From positions 97,593 to 161,592 of the forward strand of contig NZ_JAVFVV010000015.1 in the NCBI RefSeq assembly GCF_030929505.1: 64,000 nt of DNA. Direction: 5' to 3'. The notes beneath the pieces were generated by a model. That model searched no databases. It was given only the letters and a program-made list of their open reading frames with translations, and had not been told where the DNA came from. The position numbers were made by a program, and so were the translations under genes. Source of the DNA: Mesorhizobium sp. LHD-90. GTDB lineage: Bacteria > Pseudomonadota > Alphaproteobacteria > Rhizobiales > Rhizobiaceae. Below are positions 53,204-61,445 of the stretch, piece after piece (the first letter of the stretch is position 1; every line of letters starts with the position of its first letter).

Positions 53204-54871
53204 TCAGACCATGCGCCCGAACCACGCACCGTAACCGTCGAGGCGGACGGTGCCGCCGTCGAGAACACCTGAAAAGCCGTGGCCTACGAGCGGCTGCACG
53301 CTCCGGGCGCCGCCGAGGTCCACCGCCACCGGCGCGGCCCCGAGATTGAACGCGCAGACGATCTGCTCGTTGCCGTAGCGCCTGACGAAAGCGACGGCGT
53401 CGTCTTGCGCCGCCAGGAATTCGATCTCGCCCTTGGCGAAAGCCGGATAGGCCCTGCGGAAGGCGAGGAAGCGGCGATAGTGCTCCAGCAGCGACGCAGC
53501 ATTGCCCTTCTGGGTGTCGACGGCGGCGCGCAGATGGTCGGCCGGCACCGGTAGCCACGGTTTCGCGGTCGAGAAGCCGCCATTCGGCGCCTTGGAATCC
53601 CACACCATCGGCGTGCGGCAGCCGTCGCGGCCCTTGAATTCCGGCCAGAAGCGGATGCCGTAGGGATCCTGCAGATCCTCGAAGGCGAGATCGGCTTCGG
53701 TCAGGCCCAGTTCCTCGCCCTGATAGATGCAGACCGAGCCGCGCAGCGACATCAACAGTGCCGAAATCACTTTCAGATAGGCGGCGCGGTCGGCCTCGCC
53801 CTCGCCCCAGCGCGAGGCGTGGCGTTTCACGTCGTGATTGGAGAAGGCCCAGCAGGCCCAGCCGTCGCTGGCGACCTGTCCGAAATCCTCAAGAACGGTG
53901 CGCACCTTCGTCGCGCTGATCTTTTCCGGCGCGAGGAAGTCGAAGGCATAGCACATCTGCACACGGTCGCCGCCGCCCGTGTATTCGGCGACCACCTGCA
54001 GGCCGCGCTGCGAATCGCCGACCTCGCCGACCGCCGCGGCGGCCGGGTACTCGTCGAGCAGGGCGCGGAAGCGGCGCAGGAAATCGACATTCTCCGGCCG
54101 GCTCTTGTCGTAGATGTGGTCCTGATAGTTATAGGGGTTGACCGCCGGCGCCGTCTGGTCGTTGCGCTCGGCCGGCGGCAGCGCCGGATTGTCCTCCAGC
54201 CCCTGGCTGTGGAAGTAGAAGTTGATGGTGTCGAGGCGGAAACCGTCGACGCCGCGTTCCAGCCAGAACCGGGTGATGTCGAGCAGTTCGCCCTGCACCT
54301 CGCGGTTATGGAAGTTGAGGTCCGGCTGCTCCGACAGGAAGTTGTGCAGAAAATATTGCTGGCGGCGGGTGTCCCACTGCCAGGCCGAGCCGCCGAAGAT
54401 CGACAGCCAGTTGTTGGGCGGCGTGCCGTCCGGCTTGGCGTCCGCCCACACATACCAGTCGGCCTTGGGATTGGCGCGGCTCGACCGGCTCTCTTTGAAC
54501 CAGGGATGCTGGTCGGAGGTGTGCGAGATCACCTCGTCGATCATCACCTTGAGGCCGAGGCGATGCGCCTCGGCGATCAGCGTGTCGAAGTCCGATAGCC
54601 GGCCAAACATCGGATCGACGTCGCGATAGTCCGAGACGTCGTAGCCGAAATCCTTCATCGGCGACTTGCAGAACGGTGAGATCCAGATGGCATCGGCGCC
54701 GAGATCGGCGATGTAGGGCAGCCGGCGGATGATGCCCTTCAGGTCGCCGATGCCGTCGCCGTCGGAGTCCTGGTAGCTGCGCGGATAGATCTGGTAGATC
54801 ACCGCGCCGCGCCACCAGTCGCGATCCGGGGCCGTTTCGGGCCGCTCGACCCTGCGTGCCGCTGATTGCAT
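53204..54871 (-). CDS. aglA: Alpha-glucosidase, GH13 family
   Basis: A 555-residue cytoplasmic GH13 enzyme. WWRGAVIYQIYPRSYQDSDGDGIGDL is the oligo-1,6/alpha-glucosidase start. Conserved regions include DEVISHTSDQHPWF (region I), GFRLDTINF with the nucleophile Asp, VGEVGD with the acid/base Glu, and AFSNHDVKR with the transition-state Asp. It hydrolyses imported sucrose, maltose, trehalulose and related alpha-glucosides. The ATG at 54871 (MQSAARRVERP) is chosen because GGGAGG lies upstream; it is four bases after the permease stop. Confidence 0.94.
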   Translation of the reverse strand: MQSAARRVERPETAPDRDWWRGAVIYQIYPRSYQDSDGDGIGDLKGIIRRLPYIADLGADAIWISPFCKSPMKDFGYDVSDYRDVDPMFGRLSDFDTLIAEAHRLGLKVMIDEVISHTSDQHPWFKESRSSRANPKADWYVWADAKPDGTPPNNWLSIFGGSAWQWDTRRQQYFLHNFLSEQPDLNFHNREVQGELLDITRFWLERGVDGFRLDTINFYFHSQGLEDNPALPPAERNDQTAPAVNPYNYQDHIYDKSRPENVDFLRRFRALLDEYPAAAAVGEVGDSQRGLQVVAEYTGGGDRVQMCYAFDFLAPEKISATKVRTVLEDFGQVASDGWACWAFSNHDVKRHASRWGEGEADRAAYLKVISALLMSLRGSVCIYQGEELGLTEADLAFEDLQDPYGIRFWPEFKGRDGCRTPMVWDSKAPNGGFSTAKPWLPVPADHLRAAVDTQKGNAASLLEHYRRFLAFRRAYPAFAKGEIEFLAAQDDAVAFVRRYGNEQIVCAFNLGAAPVAVDLGGARSVQPLVGHGFSGVLDGGTVRLDGYGAWFGRMV

Positions 54872-54875
54872 GAGA

Positions 54876-56042
54876 TCAACCTCCCTTGACGGAGCCCGCG
54901 AGCAGGCCGCGGACGAAGTAGCGCTGGAGCGAGAAGAACACAATCAGCGGCACGATGATGGTGACGAAGGCCGAGGTCGTGAGAATCTCCCAGTCGCCGC
55001 CGCGCGAACCGAGCAGCGCGTTGAGCCGGCCGGTCAGCACCAGTTGGTCGGCGCTCGATCCGAGGAAAACCATCGCCACCAGCAGATCGTTCCATACCCA
55101 CAGGAACTGGAAGATGGCGAAGGAGGCGAGCACCGGGAAGGACAGCGGCAGCACGATCTTGATGAAGATCTCGAAATCGCTGGCGCCGTCGATGCGTGCC
55201 GACTCCATCAGTTCGCGCGGCAGGCCGGCCATGTAACTCCGGAGCAGATAGATGGCGAAGGGCAGGCCGAAACCGGTATGCGCCAGCCATATGCCGAGAT
55301 AGGTCTTCGACGGGACGCCGAAGAAGGCGCCGACGCCGTTGTAAAGCTGCAGCAGCGGGATCAGCGCCATCTGCAGCGGCACGACCAGCAGGCCGATGAT
55401 GACGGCGATGATCAGCGCCCGGCCGGGAAAACGCATCCAGGCCAGCGCATAGGCGGCGAAGGCCGCGATCATGATCGGGATCACCGTGGCCGGTATGGTC
55501 ACGGTCAGCGAGTTGATGAAGGAACGACCGATGCCTTCGGAAAACAGCACCGACTGGTAGTTCTCGGTGGTGAAGCGCGGCGGCGTGGTCGCCGCGTAAT
55601 AGACGCGCTGCCCGCGGTCACCCTCGAACGCGACTGGCGAGGCGAGCACGAAGCCGCCGTCGGCGTTGACCCGCAGGGTGACGCCGTCCTTCAGCTCGGC
55701 GACCGCGCCGGCGGGAAACTCGGTTGGCGCCACGGCGCGCGTGCCGAAGGCGCTGATCTCGCGGCCGCCGGGCTGTTCGAACAGATTGCCTTCGATGACG
55801 AATTTTCCGTCCTTCTCCTGCTGGGCGGAAGCCGGCGGCAGGCGGCCGTTTTCGGTCTGCACCGAACCGGCGAAGGAGTTCCACCAGCCCGACGCGATGA
55901 TCTGGTCCTTGTCGCGGAGCGACGAGACGAGGATGCCGAGCGTCGGGATGGTCCAGACCGCGACGAAGAAGAACACGGCGATGTGGATGCCGAAGCGGCC
56001 GAGAAAGGACTTTCCGGCGGACTTGCCGCTTGCCTGAGACAT
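54876..56042 (-). CDS. aglG: Alpha-glucoside ABC permease, MalG type
   Basis: A 388-residue inner-membrane permease. After helix 1 (IHIAVFFFVAVWTIPTLGIL) comes a ~100-residue periplasmic insertion (GWWNSFAGSVQTENGRLPPAS ... RVYYAATTPPRFTTENYQSV), which is typical of AglG and makes it longer than usual MalG proteins. Five more helices and the EAA loop SARIDGASDFEIFIKIVLPLSFP follow. One base separates it from aglF; four from aglA. Confidence 0.92.
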   Translation of the reverse strand: MSQASGKSAGKSFLGRFGIHIAVFFFVAVWTIPTLGILVSSLRDKDQIIASGWWNSFAGSVQTENGRLPPASAQQEKDGKFVIEGNLFEQPGGREISAFGTRAVAPTEFPAGAVAELKDGVTLRVNADGGFVLASPVAFEGDRGQRVYYAATTPPRFTTENYQSVLFSEGIGRSFINSLTVTIPATVIPIMIAAFAAYALAWMRFPGRALIIAVIIGLLVVPLQMALIPLLQLYNGVGAFFGVPSKTYLGIWLAHTGFGLPFAIYLLRSYMAGLPRELMESARIDGASDFEIFIKIVLPLSFPVLASFAIFQFLWVWNDLLVAMVFLGSSADQLVLTGRLNALLGSRGGDWEILTTSAFVTIIVPLIVFFSLQRYFVRGLLAGSVKGG

Positions 56043-56043
56043 C

Positions 56044-57057
56044 TCAGTGCCCTCCGGTTTCCTTGTTGGCCTGGCGGATGTTCCAGACCATGATCGGCAG
56101 AACGGCGATCATGATCACGATCGCGATGGTCGCGCCGCGACCGAAATCGCCGCCGCCGCGGAACATCCAGTCGAACATGAGGTTGGCGAGCACCTGGCTG
56201 TTCCACTGGCCGTTGGTCATGGTCAGCACGATGTCGAACACTTTCAGCACCAGGATGGTGATGGTGGTCCACACCACGGCGATGGTGCCCCAGATCTGCG
56301 GGATCATGATCTTCCAGAAGATCTGGAAGCCCGAGGCGCCGTCGATTACCGCCGCCTCGATGGTCTCGTCGGGAATGCCGCGAAGCGCCGCCGACAGGAT
56401 GACCATGGCGAAGCCGGTCTGGATCCAGATCAGGATCACCATCAGGAAGAAGTTGTTCCAGAACGGCAGCGATATCCACACCTGCGGATCGCCGCCCAAC
56501 CCCTGGACGATGGCGTTGAGCAGGCCGATCTGGGTCTGGCCCTCGCCGCGATACTCGTAGATGAACTTCCAGATGACGCTGGCGCCGACGAATGAGATGG
56601 CAAGCGGCAGGAAGATCAGGCTTTTGGCGATCGTGCCCCACCAGATGCGGTCGGTCAGCACCGCGATCACCAGGCCGAGGAAGGTGCAGGCGGCCGGCAC
56701 CACCAGCAGCCACAGGAAATTGTTGAGGATCGAGTTGCGGAACTCGCGGTCGCCGAAGGCCCAGGCATAGTTGTCGACGCCGACGAAATTCTGTCCCGCC
56801 CGGTCGTGGAAGGAGAGATAGAGCGTCTGCACCACGGGGTAGAGCAGATAGACGACCAGGATGATCATCGCCGGGCCGATGAACAGCCACGGCCGGATCA
56901 TGCCCTGCCGGCGAAGGTTGTTGATGGCCGTGCCGCCGCTGACCCCGCGCGCCGGGAAGATCAGGTCGAGCGCCTTGTTGGCCCCCCAGAAATAGGCGAC
57001 GCAGCCGCCGACGCCGACGACGATGGCAATGATGGCCGAGAAAATCTGACCAGCCAT
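56044..57057 (-). CDS. aglF: Alpha-glucoside ABC permease, MalF type
   Basis: A 337-residue permease with eight predicted helices including two extra at the N-terminus (FSAIIAIVVGVGGCVAYFWG and PWLFIGPAMIILVVYLLYPV), and the EAA loop AAVIDGASGFQIFWKIMIPQIW. Its 5' gap to aglE (143 bases) holds GGCGGCC/GGCCGCC hairpin sequence near 57123-57146, probably fulfilling the binding-protein mRNA-stability role. It pairs with AglG. Confidence 0.92.
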   Translation of the reverse strand: MAGQIFSAIIAIVVGVGGCVAYFWGANKALDLIFPARGVSGGTAINNLRRQGMIRPWLFIGPAMIILVVYLLYPVVQTLYLSFHDRAGQNFVGVDNYAWAFGDREFRNSILNNFLWLLVVPAACTFLGLVIAVLTDRIWWGTIAKSLIFLPLAISFVGASVIWKFIYEYRGEGQTQIGLLNAIVQGLGGDPQVWISLPFWNNFFLMVILIWIQTGFAMVILSAALRGIPDETIEAAVIDGASGFQIFWKIMIPQIWGTIAVVWTTITILVLKVFDIVLTMTNGQWNSQVLANLMFDWMFRGGGDFGRGATIAIVIMIAVLPIMVWNIRQANKETGGH

Positions 57058-57200
57058 GGGTACCTCCCCTCTATGAGGACCTGCTCAACAAATCAGATGC
57101 TTGCAGTTTGCGCTTGCCGGGCGGCGGCCAGCCTCTTCCGGCCGCCGGACCGCTCCCGCGGCCCGGACGAAGCCCGGCCCGCGGGCGAAGACGGGACGTC

Positions 57201-58556
57201 CTACTTGATCGCGTCCCAGCTCTTCTGGATATCGGTCGTCACATCCTGGGCGGACTTGCCGCCGACCAGGTCGATCATGCCGGTCCAGAAGGCGCCGGCG
57301 CCGATCTTACCGGGCATCAGGTCCGAGCCGTCGAAGCGGAAGGTCGAGGCGTTCACCAGGATTTCGCCCTGCTTCTTCAACTGGTCGTTGGCGTAGGCTT
57401 CGGTGTTGGCGGTCTTCAACGCCGTAAGCAGGCCGGACTGCGCCATCCAGATCTCGTGGGCGAGCGGCATTTCGAGGAATTTTATGAACTCCCGCGCCGC
57501 CTTGGAATCCTTGGTGATGGCGACCAGCGTGCCAGCGCCCAGCACCGGATTGCCAAGGTCCGGCTTGGCGGCCATCGGCGGCAGGTAGAAGAAGTCGGCG
57601 TCCTCGCCGAGCTTGGTGCCTTCGGGGAAGAAGGACGAGATGAACGAGGCCTGGCGGTGCATGTAGCATTTGGGCGGGATGCCGAAGAGACCCTTCGGGC
57701 TGTCGCGGAAGTCGGTCGCTGCCACCGCCGCCTTGCCGCCGTCGACATATTTGTCGTTGGTGGCGATGTCGGCAAAGACCTGCAGCGCGTTGACCACCGC
57801 CGGATCGTTGAACGGAATCTCGTTCTTGGTCCACTTGTCATAGACATCCGGCGAGGCCGTGCGCAGCATGATGTCCTCGACCCAGTCGGTCGCCGGCCAG
57901 CCGGTGGCGCCGCCCGATCCCAGGCCGATGCACCACGGCACGCCACCGTCGGCGACGATCTGGTCGGAAAGCTTCATCATGTCTTCCCAGGTCTTGGGAA
58001 CCTCGTAGCCGGCTTCCTCGAAATTCTCCGGCACGTACCAGACCAGCGACTTCAGGTCGGCCTTGTAGGGGAAGGCGAAGAACTTCGCGGTGCCGTCCTT
58101 GTCCTTGTAGGTGCCGAGATCGACCCAGGACTGGCCGGCGCCGTAATTGTCCTTGACGAAGGTGGCGACGTCGTCGCCGAGCGGGACGAGCAGGCCCTTC
58201 GAGGCCAGATCCTGCAACAGGCCCGGCTGGGGCAGGATGGCGATGTTCGGCGGGCTGCCGGCCTGCGTGTCGATGACGATTTGCTGTTCGTAGTTTTCCG
58301 AAGACGAATAGTTGATGGTGGCTCCGGTGGCTTCGGAGAAGTAGTCGAGCACGCTGCGCACCAGCGCCTCGTCCTCGCCGCGCCACGGCCCGAAGATCGA
58401 CAGCGTCTCGCCCTTAAGGTCGACCTTCTTCAAATCGTCAAAGTTGGACCAGGTGAAGCGGGCGTCCTCGCCGGGCGCGAACTTCAGTTCCGCGGCCGCC
58501 GGCCAGCTCAACGCCAGCGACGCCAGAGCGACGCCAAGAAACAGGCTTTTCCTCAT
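57201..58556 (-). CDS. aglE: Alpha-glucoside ABC transporter substrate-binding protein
   Basis: A 451-residue periplasmic binding protein with signal peptide MRKSLFLGVALASLALSWPA. Mature ELKFAPGEDARFTWSNFDDL is followed by LSIFGPWRGEDEALVRSVLDYF, typical of AglE and its relatives. The frame stays open upstream but the ATG at 58556 is set by GGGAGG eight bases before it and by the signal peptide. It is the first gene of the agl operon. The operator CAAAGCGCTTTG (58683-58694) lies about 127 bases upstream. Confidence 0.94.
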   Translation of the reverse strand: MRKSLFLGVALASLALSWPAAAELKFAPGEDARFTWSNFDDLKKVDLKGETLSIFGPWRGEDEALVRSVLDYFSEATGATINYSSSENYEQQIVIDTQAGSPPNIAILPQPGLLQDLASKGLLVPLGDDVATFVKDNYGAGQSWVDLGTYKDKDGTAKFFAFPYKADLKSLVWYVPENFEEAGYEVPKTWEDMMKLSDQIVADGGVPWCIGLGSGGATGWPATDWVEDIMLRTASPDVYDKWTKNEIPFNDPAVVNALQVFADIATNDKYVDGGKAAVAATDFRDSPKGLFGIPPKCYMHRQASFISSFFPEGTKLGEDADFFYLPPMAAKPDLGNPVLGAGTLVAITKDSKAAREFIKFLEMPLAHEIWMAQSGLLTALKTANTEAYANDQLKKQGEILVNASTFRFDGSDLMPGKIGAGAFWTGMIDLVGGKSAQDVTTDIQKSWDAIK

Positions 58557-58682
58557 CGGATTTCCTCCCTTTGAAACCGCTGATGGATGGAACCTCCATT
58601 CCATCCCGCCGACACCACCCTGAACCCGTCGGGCAACCGAGTCCACACGCTTATGGCGAAGGGTCGATCGCGATGGCATTTT

Positions 58683-58694
58683 CAAAGCGCTTTG
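58683..58694. promoter_or_regulatory. AglR operator candidate, aglE side
   Basis: CAAAGCGCTTTG, a perfect 12-base palindrome with central GCGC, preceded by GGCATTTT. The same AAAGCGCTTT core follows GCCATTTTT at 58896-58905 in front of the regulator, so both transcripts appear to be controlled by the LacI-family protein. Confidence 0.75.
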
Positions 58695-58895
58695 GCTTGG
58701 TTTCGATTTACACGTCAAATCCGTCTGAAAGTCAAGCAGGCTACTTAACTAATCGATTTAGGTTCGAAACTTCTGCATCGCAACGACCATTTGATGCGGT
58801 GCAATGGAAAATTTCCTTCAAAAACCAATGCAAACCACCTAGTTTGGCAAGACTGTCCCCTTTATGGACGCGAGGCCGATAGGATGCCATTTTTG

Positions 58896-58905
58896 AAAGC
58901 GCTTT
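58896..58905. promoter_or_regulatory. AglR operator candidate, regulator side
   Basis: AAAGCGCTTT, ending 15 bases before the regulator ATG, within TTGAAAGCGCTTTGAA. At this position binding would block transcription or initiation of the regulator itself, i.e. negative autoregulation. Confidence 0.75.
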
Positions 58906-58920
58906 GAAGAAAACGCGGCG

Positions 58921-59943
58921 ATGAACCTGAAGCAGCTTGCCCTCATGCTGGATCTCTCGCAGACGACAGTCAGCCGGGCCCTCAACGGCTATCCGGAGGT
59001 CAACGAGGAAACCCGGCGGCGCGTCGTGGACGCCGCCAAGCGCCACGGTTACCGTCCGAACCCCAGCGCGCGCAGGCTTGCCACCGGCAAGGCCGGCATG
59101 ATCGGCTATGTGCTGCCCACCGGAGCCAGCGTCGACATCGATCCGCATTTCGTCGAGTTCCTGTCCGGCCTGGGCGACTATGCCCGCTCGCACGAACTGG
59201 ATCTGGTGCTGAGTCCCGCCGAGGCCGACGACGAGGAGACCACCTATCGCCGGGTCGCGGCCAACAAGCAGGTAGACGCCGTCTACGTCTCGGCGCCGCG
59301 GCCGAAGGACAGGCGTATCGCCCTGCTCCACCAGCTCGGCCTGCCGTTCCTTGTGCACGGTCGCTCCGAAGGATTGGATTTTCCCTACCCGCATCTCGAC
59401 ATCGACAACGAGGGCGCCTTCCACGAGGCCGGTCGGCTGCTGGTCCAGCTCGGTCACCGCCGCATCGCGCTGATCAACGGCGACGACACGCAGACTTTCG
59501 CCATTTTTCGCGAGCGCGGCCTGCGGCGCGCGCTGGCGGTTTCCGGCGTTGAACTCATGCCGCCGATGATCCGGTCGGCGGGCATGACGGAAGAAAACGG
59601 CTATCGGGCCACGAGAAGCCTGCTCGAACTGGACGTGGCGCCGACCGCCATACTGTGCTCCAGCCTGATCATGGGACTGGGCGTGGTGCGGGCGTTGTGC
59701 GATCTCGGCCTGTCCGTGCCGAAGGACATTTCGCTGGTAGCGCATGACGACGTGTTTCCATGGCTCAGGCCGGAAAACTTTCCGGTGCCGCTGTCGACGA
59801 CGCGCTCCTCCATCCGCGCCGCCGGCGCGCGTATCGCCGAGCGGCTGGCGGCACGCATTTCCGGGCTGGAAGACGATCCGCGCGGCGAGGTATGGCCTGT
59901 CGACCTTGTTGTAAGGGGATCTGTCGCGGGAGCGCCGCTCTGA
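58921..59943 (+). CDS. aglR: LacI-family regulator of the alpha-glucoside operon
   Basis: A 340-residue LacI protein. The HTH MNLKQLALMLDLSQTTVSRALNGYPEVNEETRRRV begins at residue 1, with hinge GYRPNPSARRLATG and an effector domain including VDAVYVSAPRPKDRR and HLDIDNEGAFHEAGRLLVQLGHRRIALI. It is divergent from aglEFGAK, as aglR is in Sinorhizobium, and is expected to repress it in the absence of sucrose, trehalose or maltose. The name follows gene order and family. Confidence 0.9.
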   Translation: MNLKQLALMLDLSQTTVSRALNGYPEVNEETRRRVVDAAKRHGYRPNPSARRLATGKAGMIGYVLPTGASVDIDPHFVEFLSGLGDYARSHELDLVLSPAEADDEETTYRRVAANKQVDAVYVSAPRPKDRRIALLHQLGLPFLVHGRSEGLDFPYPHLDIDNEGAFHEAGRLLVQLGHRRIALINGDDTQTFAIFRERGLRRALAVSGVELMPPMIRSAGMTEENGYRATRSLLELDVAPTAILCSSLIMGLGVVRALCDLGLSVPKDISLVAHDDVFPWLRPENFPVPLSTTRSSIRAAGARIAERLAARISGLEDDPRGEVWPVDLVVRGSVAGAPL

Positions 59944-59946
59944 GCG

Positions 59947-60252
59947 TCAGCGATGCATTGTCGCCGCCGACGGCGTCGTGCGCAACGTCACGACCGGATC
60001 GGGCGCGTAGGAGCGGTTCTCCAAGATTCCGGTGATCCGTGCAAAACTCTCGAACGCCTTGCGCGCGTGCTCGACTTTCATCGAGCCGACCAGCGCGGCA
60101 TCGCATCCCTTCATTGCGCAAGTATAGACCGGGCCGCGTCTGGCGCCCGGCCACTCGCGAAGGAAGTCGACCGCGCCTTGCAGCGTATCGATCTCGATCG
60201 GCTTGCCGCCGACATGCAACCTTATGGGCACACGAAACCGGATCGCGTCCAT
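59947..60252 (-). CDS. DUF982 protein
   Basis: A 101-residue protein. FRVPIRLHVGGKPIEIDTLQGAVDFLREWPGARRGPVY is the DUF982 pattern (strand, I-x-T/S-x-x-A/E helix, WP). Then AMKGCDAALVGSMKVEHARKAFESFAR forms the C-terminal helix pair. DUF982 genes are highly multicopy in Rhizobiales and have no established role. It is convergent with aglR (3 bases apart). The start at 60252 is the first ATG giving the standard N-terminus. Confidence 0.82.
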   Translation of the reverse strand: MDAIRFRVPIRLHVGGKPIEIDTLQGAVDFLREWPGARRGPVYTCAMKGCDAALVGSMKVEHARKAFESFARITGILENRSYAPDPVVTLRTTPSAATMHR

Positions 60253-60335
60253 GCCGTCCTCCACGGATTGCTGGGTAGTACCCCGCTCAATGCGCGGAGC
60301 GCCGAAAGGTTCCCGAAAAATCGGCAAAAACTTGT

Positions 60336-61226
60336 TCAGACAACGGTGCGCGGCAGCGACCGCAGCAGCGTGGCGCGGGCAGATTTCAGATGCGCCTGGC
60401 AGGCCGTCGTCACGCGGGCCCTGTCGCGCGATTTGAGGGCGTCGATATAGGCGAGATGCTCGTTCACCGCGACGGCGTTGCGTTCGCGCCCGTCTGCCTT
60501 GTTCCACTGGTAGTGATAGTGGAAAATCATGGCGATGACGTCGTAGAAATCGACGATGAAGCGGTTGCGCGAGGCATTGTGGATGAGCCGGTGGAAGCGC
60601 TCGTCGAGCTCCGAAAAATCCACATAGCGTAGTGCTATGGCGTCGGCGAAACCTACATGCTCCGTCTCCATCGCATCGAGCGCCACCCATGCCGGGCTCG
60701 CTTCGCCGAGTTCGACGAAGGCCAGCGCCGAGCGCAACTCGAACATCTCGCGGATCTCAGTCAGCTCCAGCGCGAAGTCACGCGTGAATCCCTTGAACAT
60801 CCAGCGGCCGTTGGGGCGCTTCTCGATCAGGCCGAAGCGACTGAAGCGGATGAGGAATTCGCGAAGGCTGCCGGTGCCGACGCCAATCTCGCGCGCCAGT
60901 TCCACCTCGGTGATATGCGTGCCGGGCTCGACACCCTGCGCCAGCAATAGCCGCATGAAGCTGCGCTCGATGATTTCGGCCGGTGAATCGGTCTCCCCGG
61001 CCGGAAAAAAGTCTCCTGCTCCGGGTTCCCGCAGCCGGACCTTGCTGCGCTTGTCCCAGCGGATGATGCCGCTTTCGGCCATGTGGGCCAGGATGGTGCG
61101 AACCGTTGTGCGGCTGACGCCGAGCGCCAGGCAAAGCTCGGGTTCGGAGGGCAGGCAGTCGCGCGCCGCGAGCAAAGCCAGGCAGCGATTGTAGGCTTGC
61201 TTGAAAACCGTGCTGGTCTTCGACAT
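60336..61226 (-). CDS. GntR-family regulator with two helix-turn-helix regions
   Basis: A 296-residue protein. Residues ~5-68 form a GntR-like winged helix (CLPSEPELCLALGVSRTTVRTILAHMAESGII). A second winged helix follows at ~80-145 (GTHITEVELAREIGVGTGSLREFLIRFSRFGLIEKRP). The C-terminal FCD domain then has metal-type residues (SELDERFHRLIHNASRNRFIVDFYD, NEHLAYIDALKSRD). A duplicated DNA-binding domain is unusual for FadR-type GntR proteins. It is divergent from the UxaA-family dehydratase and presumably regulates it, with a uronate or hexarate as ligand. The ATG at 61226 (MSKTSTVFKQAY) is chosen over one 36 codons upstream. Confidence 0.85.
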   Translation of the reverse strand: MSKTSTVFKQAYNRCLALLAARDCLPSEPELCLALGVSRTTVRTILAHMAESGIIRWDKRSKVRLREPGAGDFFPAGETDSPAEIIERSFMRLLLAQGVEPGTHITEVELAREIGVGTGSLREFLIRFSRFGLIEKRPNGRWMFKGFTRDFALELTEIREMFELRSALAFVELGEASPAWVALDAMETEHVGFADAIALRYVDFSELDERFHRLIHNASRNRFIVDFYDVIAMIFHYHYQWNKADGRERNAVAVNEHLAYIDALKSRDRARVTTACQAHLKSARATLLRSLPRTVV

Positions 61227-61445
61227 CGGGGAGTCCCATCTCTCCTCGGCGGCAACATATAGGGCGCAAAAACCGATTGCGCTAAAATGTTTTTTTAGGA
61301 TAAAAGACAATACGGTCCCTTTGGGGGGAGTCAACCTTATTCAGCGCGTCGCGCTCCGGATCGTTTCAAGCCGGGCTGCCTGATGGGCCACGAACTCCAT
61401 GCGGAACCTCCTAGCCATTGTCCCGACCAGCCAGGGAAACGACCC
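61227..61445. promoter_or_regulatory. Divergent promoter region of the GntR and dehydratase genes
   Basis: Holds an AT-rich patch (61284-61305) with TTTTA-GGA-TAAAA, a short 5-base dyad that could be the GntR site or a promoter. No other feature stands out. Confidence 0.35.
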
